This document shows, piece after piece, positions 48,260 to 56,527 of a stretch of DNA of 64,000 nt (position 1 is the first letter of the stretch; every line of letters begins with the position of its first letter). The notes under the pieces were generated by a model. The model did not search any database. It worked only from the letters and a program-made list of their open reading frames with translations, and was not told the DNA's origin. A program made the translations under genes and the position numbers. The stretch is from Lysobacter sp. ISL-50 (GTDB taxonomy: Bacteria; Pseudomonadota; Gammaproteobacteria; Xanthomonadales; Xanthomonadaceae): NCBI RefSeq assembly GCF_018612875.1, contig NZ_JAGGRI010000038.1, positions 48,179 to 112,178 of the forward strand, read 5' to 3'.

Positions 48260-48505
48260 GCAAAAAACGAGCGCGATGTTCATCGCACTACGTATTCGCC
48301 GTACTGCGCACCTCATCGCGCGCTGTCCCGATGCGGCCCGAACGGCCGGCTGCGGCAGGATGGGCGGCTGGAAAGCTTCACCCAGTTCATTTCCGGCTAC
48401 GGCGATCTGTGGAGCGGCGACGCCCGGGCCGCGATCGGCGATGCGGTGAAGGCCGGCCGGCTCTCGCAGTCCGATGCGGATAATGCGTTGAAGTACCTGC
48501 CCTGA
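48260..48505 (+). pseudogene. 3' remnant of an unidentified gene
   Basis: An open frame without start codon ends at TGA 48503. Its last 45 codons (RLESFTQFISGYGDLWSGD... then AVKAGRLSQSDADNALKYLP) have consistent G/C third positions and a protein-like sequence. Upstream the frame becomes less convincing, and no ATG or GTG start is found before it. This looks like the tail of a gene whose front has been lost or frameshifted. I do not know the family. Confidence 0.4.
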
Positions 48506-48531
48506 CCGCGGTTCGACAGAGCCCCGAAACA

Positions 48532-48615
48532 CAAATTCGCCCTCTTTGAAAAAGGGGGCTGCGCGCGATGGAAGACCGAAGTACAGGAACACCCGCCGCG
48601 CGGGGGATTCGCTCT
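48532..48615. repeat. Dispersed repeat with CTTTGAAAAAGGGGG core
   Basis: The sequence runs from CAAATTCGCC through CTCTTTGAAAAAGGGGG to GGGGGATTCGCTCTT. The same signatures occur at 53369-53556 between convergent genes. It is likely a member of a second interspersed repeat family of this genome. The surrounding 48165-48750 gap otherwise holds only the gene remnant. Confidence 0.6.
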
Positions 48616-48750
48616 TAACGACATCCGCATGACGAGGCCACAGACCGGACCAAACCCGGCCACAGTGGTTTTTTCCAGACCAGACGTTATCGTTCCCCCC
48701 AGAGCACGCGACGCCGGACGGCGTCCGCGGCCATCGTAGGGACACGAGCC

Positions 48751-49572
48751 ATGCTGCGGATCGCATTATTGGAAGACAAGTTGACGGTCGTCAGCGCGCC
48801 GGTCGGCGTCGCGGTCTACGACTTCGATTTCGAACTATATTTCCGCTGCAGCCATCCGGCATTTTTCGAAGGCGACACTCCCTGCGTCCTGCGCATCGGC
48901 GCGGTCGAGGACTATGCCGCGCAGTACCAGGAAAAGCTCGATTGGGGCCTGCGTCCGGTGAACACACCCGAGCAGCACGAGCGGGCCAGCGAGTTGGCGG
49001 TGTGGTATCCGCTATTGGCCGACATGACGCCTCGCACGCGGATTTTCGAACAATTGCCGGACGCGGCGGAGATAGAACGCGAGTTCGCCTGGCCGATCTT
49101 CCTCAAGGGCTCGCGTCAGACCAACAAGCACAATCTGAAACTGTCGATCATTCGCGATCGCGATCAATACGTTTGGGCGGCCGAGCAATATCGCCGCGAT
49201 CCGGTGCTGCATTGGCAAAGGCCGGTCGTGCGCGAGTTCGTGCCGCTGCAACCGGTGGCCGGCGGTATCGCCGGGAAAGTGCCGGCGTCGATGGAGTTCC
49301 GCAGTTTCTGGTGGCACGGGCATTGCGTGGGCTGGGGACGCTATTGGTATCAGGCGGCCGACTATGCCTGCGACGACATCGACGCCGGACTCGCGTTGGC
49401 GCAGGAGGCGGCGCGGCGCCTGCAAGTGCCGTTCCTGGTGGTCGATATCGCCAGGACCGCGGACGGCCGCTGGATCGTCATCGAATGCAACGACGCGCAG
49501 GAGTCGGGCTACGCCGCGGCGCCGCCCCGTGCGATCTGGAGCGCGATACTCGAACGGATCGAGCTGGCGTAG
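48751..49572 (+). CDS. Orphan ATP-grasp domain protein
   Basis: A 273-residue protein with an ATP-grasp-like C-terminal half. WPIFLKGSRQTNKHN supplies the nucleotide-binding Lys strand, REFVPLQPV the adenine-contact strand, and VVDIARTADGRWIVIECNDAQ the metal-binding Glu/Asn end. The N-terminal 90 residues are a small alpha/beta pre-domain. Family members join an acyl phosphate to an amine or thiol, but no biosynthetic partner is adjacent, so the substrate is unknown. Similar short forms (R2K-type, by recollection) are found near toxin-related and phage genes. AGGGA lies before ATG 48751. Confidence 0.75.
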   Translation: MLRIALLEDKLTVVSAPVGVAVYDFDFELYFRCSHPAFFEGDTPCVLRIGAVEDYAAQYQEKLDWGLRPVNTPEQHERASELAVWYPLLADMTPRTRIFEQLPDAAEIEREFAWPIFLKGSRQTNKHNLKLSIIRDRDQYVWAAEQYRRDPVLHWQRPVVREFVPLQPVAGGIAGKVPASMEFRSFWWHGHCVGWGRYWYQAADYACDDIDAGLALAQEAARRLQVPFLVVDIARTADGRWIVIECNDAQESGYAAAPPRAIWSAILERIELA

Positions 49573-49707
49573 TCGGGGGTGCGGCGAGGTCTGAACATGA
49601 TGCTTGGCGGATGCCTGTCGCGTGGGGTTTTCCCTAGCGGCGTTGCTTCAGCACGCATGCGAACATCCGCGCCGGATTGTCGCCAGCCTTGCCCAGGAAC
49701 ACCCGCA

Positions 49708-50178
49708 ATGACCTACAAGCTCGCGCTCTACATCCCGCTGGCCGTAACCGCGGTTGCCCTGGCGCTGGCCGCCCTGGGCGTGTTCTTCGTCAAGCGGCGT
49801 CATAAGCAAAAGCTGGCGCTGCGTTTCGCCTTCGTATGTTTCCTGATGGCGGCGCTGGTCGGCGGGGTGATGGCGCCGGGCATGTTTCTCGATCGGGTGA
49901 CCTTCGATCAGCGACGCCTGGAGCAGCCGCACGGGATCTGGTTCATGCCCGGCTACGGGCCGAAAGGTTTCGATCTGGCGCGGGTGCGCGAGATCGCGAT
50001 CAGCGTGCGCGAACGCACGGCGCGGCGCGGCCGGCGGGTGAGCGAGGAAGTGTGGACGGCGAGGTACGACGACGGCAGCACCGAGGCGGTGGTGGCCGGC
50101 GACCTGTGGAAGTACCACGGCTGGGAAATCATCGAGCGCCTGCGTAAGCGCGGCATCGTGGTCAAGGATCTGCGCTAG
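49708..50178 (+). CDS. Small membrane protein, two TM segments
   Basis: A 156-residue protein with TM helices at about 6-28 and 42-62, then a soluble domain of about 90 residues (GIWFMPGYGPKGFDLARV..., ARYDDGSTEAVVAGDLWKYHGWEIIERLRKRG). The start ATG 49708 has CAGGAAC upstream. No family is recognised. The soluble part resembles small PH-like sensor domains, but this is an impression only. Confidence 0.75.
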   Translation: MTYKLALYIPLAVTAVALALAALGVFFVKRRHKQKLALRFAFVCFLMAALVGGVMAPGMFLDRVTFDQRRLEQPHGIWFMPGYGPKGFDLARVREIAISVRERTARRGRRVSEEVWTARYDDGSTEAVVAGDLWKYHGWEIIERLRKRGIVVKDLR

Positions 50179-50294
50179 TCGCGCCGGTGGGGGCCGCGGC
50201 CGCGCCTCGGCTCGGGTCCGGCGAAGGCCTCGGAGCGCCCTTCGAATTGCCGCTGCGCTGATCCGCGCGCGACGCCGGCCGCGCCGGAACGCAC

Positions 50295-51002
50295 TCAGCG
50301 ATTGGCCGCGCTTCTGGCCGCGTTCTTCGCCGCCATCGACATCGCCCGCGAGCCGGCCAGGATCATCCGCACCATCACGCTCATCTGCTCGATCAGCTCG
50401 GGGTCTTTCTCGCGCGGCATGTCCATCGCGGTGGCGCCCATGGCGAACACCAGGCGGGTGATCGAACGCGCGACCAGGGCCGGTTCGTACAAGGTGACCT
50501 TGTCGATCGCGGCCAGGCGGATCAGATCGACCCGCAGCTCTTCTTCGAAAAATGAGAGCTCGCGATCGACCGCGCGCTTGAACGCGTCCGAGCCGACCGT
50601 GCCTTCGCGCAACAGCACGTGCAGCAGTTTGTCGTCGGCGCGCAGTTGGTCCATGAACGCTTCGATCGAGGTGCGCACGATGCTGCGGCGCGCGGCCACG
50701 CGCTGGCGCGCTTCGCCGACGATCTGGCGCAGCGACTGGCCGGCCAGATCGATCAACGCCACCGCCAGCTCGTCGGTGTCGCGGAACTGGCGATAGAAAC
50801 TGTTCGGGGCGATGCCGGCTTCGCGCGCGACCTCGCGCAGGCTCAGGCTGGACACGCTGCGGTGCGGTCCGATCAGCTTCAGCGCGGCGGCGATCAGGTC
50901 CTCACGGGAGATTGTCGCCTTGCGGCCCGGGTGCGTATCGGCGTCGATATCGGTATGGAGGCGTTGGCTCACGGATGGCTGGCGCGAAGACGGGCAGCGC
51001 AC
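50295..51002 (-). CDS. TetR-family regulator of fatty-acid desaturation (DesT/FabR-like)
   Basis: A 235-residue repressor. GTG 51002 is supported by AGAGG seven bases upstream. The HTH (SLREVAREAGIAPNSFYRQFRDTDEL) is very close to FabR and DesT, which sense the saturation state of acyl-CoA or acyl-ACP. It is divergent from a reductase-desaturase gene pair, exactly as desT is from desCB in Pseudomonas, so it very likely represses those genes when unsaturated acyl-CoA is abundant. The shared 71-base promoter region contains a dyad. Confidence 0.9.
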   Translation of the reverse strand: MRCPSSRQPSVSQRLHTDIDADTHPGRKATISREDLIAAALKLIGPHRSVSSLSLREVAREAGIAPNSFYRQFRDTDELAVALIDLAGQSLRQIVGEARQRVAARRSIVRTSIEAFMDQLRADDKLLHVLLREGTVGSDAFKRAVDRELSFFEEELRVDLIRLAAIDKVTLYEPALVARSITRLVFAMGATAMDMPREKDPELIEQMSVMVRMILAGSRAMSMAAKNAARSAANR

Positions 51003-51037
51003 ATGATACCTCTGTTACGGAATTAATATACGGTTGT

Positions 51038-51051
51038 GCACACATCTGTGC
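51038..51051. promoter_or_regulatory. Operator candidate for the DesT-like repressor
   Basis: GCACA-CATC-TGTGC is a perfect 5-bp dyad 22 bases upstream of the reductase start, next to an AT-rich TTAATATA that could be a -10 element. The outer TATAC...GTATA bases extend the symmetry imperfectly. Confidence 0.45.
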
Positions 51052-51073
51052 GGATATGTGTATAGTTCCGCCC

Positions 51074-52180
51074 ATGAACGCTGCCATCCGCCCCTCCGCC
51101 CGCCGCCCCCACAGCCGTCTGCGACGGCTCATCGCGCCCTTGGTGGTTCCGCAAGTCTTTGATTTCTGGGCCTCCAGGCTCCATCCGACCTGGTCCTGGG
51201 AGCGCTCGCTGGCGCGCATCGTCGGCCGCAGCGAGGCCTCGGCCGACGCGGTGACCCTGCTGCTGGCGCCGAACCGGCACTGGCGCGGCGCCCGCGCGGG
51301 CCAGCATCTGATGGTCGGTGCGCGCATCGACGGCGTCCTGGTGCAGCGCAGCTACAGCCTGTCGGACGCGCCGCGCGGCGATGGCCGCATCGCCATCACG
51401 GTCAAGGCGATCGAGGGCGGCAAGCTCAGCCGTCATCTGCACGGCGAGGCCAAGGTCGGCGACGTGCTGGAACTCGGCGCCGCTTTCGGCGACATGGTGC
51501 TGCCCGAACGCGTCGATGGCGCGTGGCTGTTTCTCGCCGCCGGCAGCGGCATCACGCCGTTGATGGCGATGACGCGCGAACTGGCCGCGCAAGGCATGCC
51601 GGCGCCGCTGACCGTGTTGTATTGGGCGCGTCGCCGCGAAGAATTGTGTTTCGTCGATGAGCTGCGCGAGATCGCGGCCCGGCATCCGAATTTCCGCGTG
51701 CGTTTCCTGCTGACCCGGCAGGAACCGCGCGACGAGGACGAAGACGCTGGCCGCATCGATCCGGCGCTGTTGGCCAGGCACGTCGGCGATCTGTCCGCGC
51801 GTCAGGTCTATGCCTGCGGCCCGGGTGGTTTCATCGTGCAGGCGCGCGAGTCCGGCGCCGCGCAGGCGCGCGCCTTCGCCGCGGAAGCCTTCACTCCGCC
51901 GCCGCGCACGCTGGAAGAGACCGGCACGGTCGAAGTCCTGCTCGCGCGCAGCGGCCGCACCGTGGAACTGCCGCGCGGCGAGTCCTTGCTGACCGCGCTG
52001 GAATCGCAAGGCCTGAAGCTGCCCTCGGGTTGCCGCATGGGCCTGTGCAACACCTGCTCGTGCGGCAAAACCTCCGGCACCACCCGTCATCTGCACACCG
52101 GCGATGTCCAGGCCGAACCGGTGTCTTCGCTGCGTCTGTGCGTGAACAGCGCGACCAGCCATCTCGTCCTCGATCTGTGA
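51074..52180 (+). CDS. Ferredoxin-NAD(P)H reductase with 2Fe-2S domain (DesC-like)
   Basis: A 368-residue electron-transfer protein. The FAD-binding barrel contains QRSYSLSDAP; the NAD(P) domain contains FLAAGSGITPLMAM and VYACGPGGFI; the C-terminal plant-type 2Fe-2S domain has CRMGLCNTC (C-X4-C-X2-C, about 319-327) and a fourth Cys in LRLCV. It passes electrons from NAD(P)H to the desaturase encoded seven bases downstream. ATG 51074 follows the promoter dyad; longer upstream frames overlap the divergent repressor gene and are rejected. Confidence 0.93.
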   Translation: MNAAIRPSARRPHSRLRRLIAPLVVPQVFDFWASRLHPTWSWERSLARIVGRSEASADAVTLLLAPNRHWRGARAGQHLMVGARIDGVLVQRSYSLSDAPRGDGRIAITVKAIEGGKLSRHLHGEAKVGDVLELGAAFGDMVLPERVDGAWLFLAAGSGITPLMAMTRELAAQGMPAPLTVLYWARRREELCFVDELREIAARHPNFRVRFLLTRQEPRDEDEDAGRIDPALLARHVGDLSARQVYACGPGGFIVQARESGAAQARAFAAEAFTPPPRTLEETGTVEVLLARSGRTVELPRGESLLTALESQGLKLPSGCRMGLCNTCSCGKTSGTTRHLHTGDVQAEPVSSLRLCVNSATSHLVLDL

Positions 52181-52187
52181 TCCGCCC

Positions 52188-53327
52188 ATGACCACTGCCC
52201 GCAATCGTCCGCTGACCCCGACCGAACTCGACCGCTTCGGCGAAGAACTCGACGCGCTGCGCGCGCGCACCGTCGCCCAACTGGGCCGGGTCGATGCCGA
52301 CTACATCCGCCGCGTGGTCGCGGCCGTGCGCTACATCAGCCTGTTCGGCCGCCTGCTGCTGTTCGTCGGCGCGATCGGCGGCGCGTTCGTGTCGTGGCTG
52401 TTCTGGCCGGCGTGCATCGCCGGCACCGTGCTGCTGGGCCTGGCGAAGATCCTGGAGAACATGGAAGTCGGCCACAACGTCATGCACGGCCAGTACGACT
52501 GGATGCGCGATCCGCACCTGGACGGCAAGACCTACGAGTGGGACATCGTCGCCACCGGCGACAACTGGCGCAAAACCCACAACTACATGCATCACACCTG
52601 GACCAACGTGCGCGGCATGGACGACGACATCGGCTACGGCCTGTTGCGTCTGTTCCCCGAGCAGCGCTGGCGCGCGTTCTATCTGCTGCAGCCGTTCGTC
52701 GCGGTGGTGTTCGCGATCCTGTTCGAGTGGGGCGTGGCGATCCAGGAACTGCGCGTGGGCCGCTGGCTGGCCGGCAAGACCACGCATCGGGCGATGTGGC
52801 GCAAGTTCGCGCCGGTCGGCCGCAAGATGGGCAAGCAGTTGTTGAAGGACTACGTGCTGTTTCCGGCGCTGGCCGGGCCGTTTTTCCTGCCGGTGCTGAT
52901 CGGCAATCTGATCGCCAACGTGATGCGCAACATCTGGACCTACACGGTGATCTTCTGCGGTCACTTCACTACGGATGTGGAAGTGTTCCCGAAGGAATCG
53001 GTGCGCAACGAGTCGCGCGGGCATTGGTATCTGCGCCAGTTGCGCGGCTCTGCGAATCTCACCGGGGGCAAGTGGATGGATCTGATGACGGGCAATCTGA
53101 GTCATCAGATCGAGCATCATTTCTATCCGGACATTCCGGCGCGGCGCTATGCGGCGCTGGCGGTGGAGGTTCGGGAGATCTGCGGGCGTTATGGCCAGCA
53201 TTACGATACTGGTTCGCTGCCTAAGCAGTTCGCACAGGTGATTTGGCGGATCTTGCGGCATGCGTGGCCTAGCCGGCCGGGCAAGCGGCGGCCGCTGGTG
53301 CGGGCTGAGGCGGTTGCTGAGGCTTGA
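52188..53327 (+). CDS. Membrane acyl-CoA delta-9-type desaturase (DesB-like)
   Basis: A 379-residue membrane di-iron desaturase. Three His boxes are complete: HNVMHG (about 96), HNYMHH (about 131) and HQIEHH (about 306). Two hydrophobic pairs flank them. It inserts a double bond into saturated acyl chains using O2 and electrons from the preceding reductase, adjusting membrane fluidity. The operon is reductase-desaturase, with the DesT/FabR-like repressor gene divergent. Convergent with a GST gene, with a hairpin-rich repeat between. Confidence 0.93.
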   Translation: MTTARNRPLTPTELDRFGEELDALRARTVAQLGRVDADYIRRVVAAVRYISLFGRLLLFVGAIGGAFVSWLFWPACIAGTVLLGLAKILENMEVGHNVMHGQYDWMRDPHLDGKTYEWDIVATGDNWRKTHNYMHHTWTNVRGMDDDIGYGLLRLFPEQRWRAFYLLQPFVAVVFAILFEWGVAIQELRVGRWLAGKTTHRAMWRKFAPVGRKMGKQLLKDYVLFPALAGPFFLPVLIGNLIANVMRNIWTYTVIFCGHFTTDVEVFPKESVRNESRGHWYLRQLRGSANLTGGKWMDLMTGNLSHQIEHHFYPDIPARRYAALAVEVREICGRYGQHYDTGSLPKQFAQVIWRILRHAWPSRPGKRRPLVRAEAVAEA

Positions 53328-53328
53328 G

Positions 53329-53556
53329 AGCAACAGCAGCGGCAACAGCAACAGCAGCAGCAACAGCTCAAATCCCCCGCATCCGCTTCGCGGATGCTCG
53401 CCCCCTTTTCTAAAGGGGGCAACGGCAAGGGCAACGGCCGCAACAACTGCAGCGATAACCACGGCTGCGGCTGCGACAACGATCGCGATGATCGCCGCAC
53501 CCCCGCTGTTGCCGTTCCCCCCTTTGAAAAAGGGGGGTAGGGGGGATTTGCTCTTA
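53329..53556. repeat. Simple CAACAG-type tract and inverted hairpin repeat between convergent genes
   Basis: Bases 53329-53367 are a (CAACAG/CAGCAG) microsatellite-like tract. From 53369 to 53556 CAAATCCCCC is mirrored by GGGGGGATTTG. Inside are three hairpins: GCATCCGC-TTC-GCGGATGC, GCCCCCTTT...AAAGGGGGC, and CCCCCTTTGAAAAAGGGGG. It shares signatures with the element at 48532 and may act as a two-way terminator. Confidence 0.7.
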
Positions 53557-53569
53557 TTCCAAGCGCCGA

Positions 53570-54274
53570 TCAAGCCGCCCGCTTGTACCGAACCGCCTCA
53601 TCCAAAGCGACCTCGCCCAGAAACCCGCCGCTGCTGCGAGCCGGTTGCTGCTGTTCGATCGCATGCGCGAAAACCACCGCCGGATCGGCCTGCAGCTTGT
53701 CGTACAGGCGCTGCAAGTTCGGATAGTCGCGACGATCGACGACCTCGTGATACTTGGTCCAGCGGGCGATGCCGACGAAATACGCATCGGCCAAGGTGCG
53801 ATGTTCGCCCAGCAGCCACGGCCGCTCGCCGAGCATGCGCTCCAACTCCTCATGCGCCCGCACCACGCGGCCGCGACCGTACTCGGTCAGCGCGGCCTTC
53901 GTCGCCTCGTCCACTTCGTGCTCCAGCACATGCCACAGCGAGGCGAAGGAATTGAAGAAAGTGGTGTTGAGGAAAGCGAGCATGCGGTTGAGCTCGTCGA
54001 ACTCGCGCGTGCCCTGCCGGTAGGCGATGCCGCTGGCGACGGCATTGGCGCCGATGTGGTTGAGGATGGCCATGCTTTCGACCAGGGCGTCGCCCGACTC
54101 GGTCAGCAGCGCCGGGGTTTCGCCGACCGGGTTGATGGCGCGGTAGGCGGCGGTGTGGATCATCTCGGGCATCTCCACCCGCGCCAGCCGGTAGGGCAGG
54201 CCGGACCATTCCAGCGCGACGATGGAGCCGAACGAGCAGCCGGAGGGGACGCCGTAGTAAAGGATCGGGGACAT
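53570..54274 (-). CDS. Glutathione S-transferase family protein
   Basis: A 234-residue GST-fold protein. The thioredoxin-like N-terminus (ILYYGVPSGCSFGSIVALEWSG) has the GETPALLTESGDALVESMAIL strand that contacts the gamma-glutamyl group. The C-terminal helical domain contains WLLGEHRTLADAYFVGIARW, the N-capping region of the family. It likely conjugates or reduces electrophiles. It is divergent from a LysR gene that probably controls it. Confidence 0.92.
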   Translation of the reverse strand: MSPILYYGVPSGCSFGSIVALEWSGLPYRLARVEMPEMIHTAAYRAINPVGETPALLTESGDALVESMAILNHIGANAVASGIAYRQGTREFDELNRMLAFLNTTFFNSFASLWHVLEHEVDEATKAALTEYGRGRVVRAHEELERMLGERPWLLGEHRTLADAYFVGIARWTKYHEVVDRRDYPNLQRLYDKLQADPAVVFAHAIEQQQPARSSGGFLGEVALDEAVRYKRAA

Positions 54275-54351
54275 GGGGCTTCCTTCTTAAGTGAGTGGGC
54301 CGGGCCACAGGCGGTGCGCGTGTCGCGGCGGTGGAGTCACTGTAGATTCGT

Positions 54352-54394
54352 GGACTTTGGCTGTGTAGTCGGCCAAAAGTGGACTCAAAGTCCA
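54352..54394. promoter_or_regulatory. Nested dyads upstream of the LysR gene
   Basis: GGACTTTG (54352-54359) pairs with CAAAGTCC (54386-54393), and TGGACT-CAA-AGTCCA (54380-54394) is a palindrome in itself. Both lie between the divergent GST and LysR genes, suiting an LTTR operator that controls both. Confidence 0.5.
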
Positions 54395-54414
54395 TGCGTG
54401 TGTACTTTGCGGGC

Positions 54415-55308
54415 ATGCTCAACCTCAACGATCTGGTCCTGTTCGCCGCCGCCGTCGAGCACGGCGGCTTCGCCGCGGCCTCGCGCCGGCTCGGCGTGCC
54501 CAAGTCCACGGTCAGCAAGCGGGTGGCGGCGTTGGAGGAGGAACTCGGCGTGCGCCTGATCCACCGCACCTCGCGCAGCTTCACCCTCACCGACACCGGC
54601 CGCGACTTCCACGAGCACGCGCGCGCGGCGCTGATCGAAACCGAGGCGGCGGAGAACATCGTGCGCCGCCGCGTCGCCGAACCCAGCGGCAAGGTCCGCA
54701 TCACCTGCGGCGTGCCGACCGCGCAGGACTATCTGGCCGAACATCTGCCGGCGCTGGCGCGGGCATATCCGCGCCTGCATGTGCAATTGGACGTCAGCGA
54801 CCGCTGGGTCGATCTGGTCCAGGAGGGCTACGACATCGGCGTGCGCAGCCACTTCGCGCCGTTGCCCGATTCGGGCTTGATCCAGCGGCAGGCGCTGGTC
54901 GAAACCATCGTCGTGGTCGCCGCGCCGGCGTATCTGGCGCAGCGCGGCGAACCGCAGCGGCCGCAGGATCTGGCCGGCCACGACGCGCTGCTGACCGGTC
55001 TGTCCGGGCGCACGGCGTGGACGCTGGAAGACGCGGCCGGCGCTCGCATCGAGGTCGAGCCGATCGCGCGCATGACCGCCAACGAAGGCCGCGTGCTGCG
55101 CACCGCCGCGGTCGCCGGGCTCGGCGTGACCGTGCTGCCGCAGCGCATGTGCCGCGACGAACTCGAAGACGGTCGCCTGCGCCGGGTGCTGCCGCAATGG
55201 AGCGCGGGGCAGGTGACGACGACGCTGGTGATGCCGCATCGCCGCGGCCAGTTGCCCGGCGTGCGCGCGACCGTGGAATTTCTGCTCGATTGCCTGTCGC
55301 GGCGGTGA
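54415..55308 (+). CDS. LysR-family transcriptional regulator
   Basis: A 297-residue LTTR with HTH LVLFAAAVEHGGFAAASRRLGVPKSTVSKRVAALEEELG and a CrgA-like effector domain (SGKVRITCGVPTAQDYL..., DIGVRSHFAPLPDSGLI). ATG 54415 is chosen as the family start; an in-frame ATG at 54379 lies inside the dyad operator. It is divergent from the GST gene, its probable target, in a common arrangement for detoxification genes. Confidence 0.92.
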   Translation: MLNLNDLVLFAAAVEHGGFAAASRRLGVPKSTVSKRVAALEEELGVRLIHRTSRSFTLTDTGRDFHEHARAALIETEAAENIVRRRVAEPSGKVRITCGVPTAQDYLAEHLPALARAYPRLHVQLDVSDRWVDLVQEGYDIGVRSHFAPLPDSGLIQRQALVETIVVVAAPAYLAQRGEPQRPQDLAGHDALLTGLSGRTAWTLEDAAGARIEVEPIARMTANEGRVLRTAAVAGLGVTVLPQRMCRDELEDGRLRRVLPQWSAGQVTTTLVMPHRRGQLPGVRATVEFLLDCLSRR

Positions 55309-55309
55309 G

Positions 55310-55332
55310 GCCGCGGCGCGGCCGTCCGCGGC
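55310..55332 (+). terminator. Hairpin after the LysR gene
   Basis: A 7-bp perfect stem (GCCGCGG / CCGCGGC) with a 9-base loop lies two bases after the LysR stop. It has no T-tract. Confidence 0.35.
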
Positions 55333-55389
55333 CGCGTCGTCGCCGGTTCGTGCGTGACTTGCGAGCGGCTGCGCGCCGTGTTCGCCGCT

Positions 55390-56433
55390 CTATTCGCGCA
55401 CCGCGCCTTCGGTGATCAGCAACAGCACGCTGCTGTCGGCATCCAGCTCGTGCGCGTCGCGCAGAGCGGAATCGGTCGCCGCGTGCAGCAGCCCGGCCCA
55501 TCCGGCGGCGCCGGATGCGCTGCTGTCGGGCCCGCCGCCGGCACGCAGCAGCGCGGGCGCGGCCGACAACTGCGCTTCATCGACGCTCAACGCGCTCACC
55601 CGATGACGCAGCAGCACGGCCAGCGCCGAGGCCGACGCCAGACCGCACGAAAGCATTTCCGCACAGGTGTCGAGGTCGCCGTCGATCCGCACCGGCGCCG
55701 CCGTCGCCAAAGCGCGGGTGACGCAGGCGGCCGATCGCGGCTCGACCCCGACGATGCGCGCGGGCGCGCGCAGCTGCGCATGCAAGCCTTCGGCCATCGC
55801 CGCGGCGAGTCCGCCGACGCCGGCCTGCACGAAGACGTGGCTGGGTGGTTCGTGGGCGCGCTCGCGCAGCTGTTCATGCAGTTCGCGCGCGATCAGGCCG
55901 TAACCGGCCATGACGTCGGCGACCACCGGATCGGCCGGGTCGGCGCTGGTATCGGCGATCAGCACGCCGTCGCCGCGTGCCGCCGCGGCGTGCGCGGCCA
56001 ACACCGCGTCGTCGTAGCTGCCGTCCACGCGCACCACCTTGCCGCCGAGCGCGCGGATGCGCGCGGCGCGCGCCGGCGACACCGCCGCGGGCAAGTAGAC
56101 GCGCGCCGCCGCGCCTGCGCGCTGCGCCGCCGCGCTCACCGACAGGCCGTGATTGCCGTCGCTGGCGCAGATCAATCGCGGCCTCGCCGCGCTGTCGCCG
56201 CAGGCCCGGCGCAATTGCTCCAGCGAACGCGCGCCGGTCAGCCGGCTCAACGCGCGCAGGCCGGCGACCATGCCGCCGAGGACTTTGAAATTACCCAGCG
56301 GCCGTTCGTTCTCGGCCTTGGCCAGCACGCGCCGCACGCCGCAGCGCCGCGCCAGTTCGGGCAGATCGAGCAGCGAAGTGGGGCGGTAATCCGGCCACAG
56401 TTGCGCCGGGTCGGTAAGCCAGGAGTCGTTCAT
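55390..56433 (-). CDS. PLP-dependent lyase, diaminopropionate ammonia-lyase-like
   Basis: A 347-residue fold-type II PLP enzyme. The PLP Lys lies in LGNFKVLGG, the substrate loop in ASDGNHGLS, and the phosphate-binding Gly loop in VQAGVGGLAAA. The opening YRPTSLLDLPELARRCGVRRVLAKAE pattern matches diaminopropionate ammonia-lyase more than threonine dehydratase; it is somewhat shorter than the usual 400 residues. The reaction would turn 2,3-diaminopropionate (or Ser/Thr) into pyruvate and ammonia. It is on the same strand as an Lrp-type regulator 94 bases upstream, which may control it in response to an amino acid. Confidence 0.82.
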   Translation of the reverse strand: MNDSWLTDPAQLWPDYRPTSLLDLPELARRCGVRRVLAKAENERPLGNFKVLGGMVAGLRALSRLTGARSLEQLRRACGDSAARPRLICASDGNHGLSVSAAAQRAGAAARVYLPAAVSPARAARIRALGGKVVRVDGSYDDAVLAAHAAAARGDGVLIADTSADPADPVVADVMAGYGLIARELHEQLRERAHEPPSHVFVQAGVGGLAAAMAEGLHAQLRAPARIVGVEPRSAACVTRALATAAPVRIDGDLDTCAEMLSCGLASASALAVLLRHRVSALSVDEAQLSAAPALLRAGGGPDSSASGAAGWAGLLHAATDSALRDAHELDADSSVLLLITEGAVRE

Positions 56434-56527
56434 GCCGAAAGTGTGGCGGCGCGGCCGCGCGCTTGCGCCGCATCCATGAGCGACGCGATGCGGAAAAACC
56501 GCGCGATCGCGCCGCCGTGCGCGCGGC

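Noticed and set aside
48218..48766. - strand ORFs of 182 and 88 residues upstream of the ATP-grasp gene
   Set aside because: They run through a dispersed repeat and have no coding bias or ribosome site.
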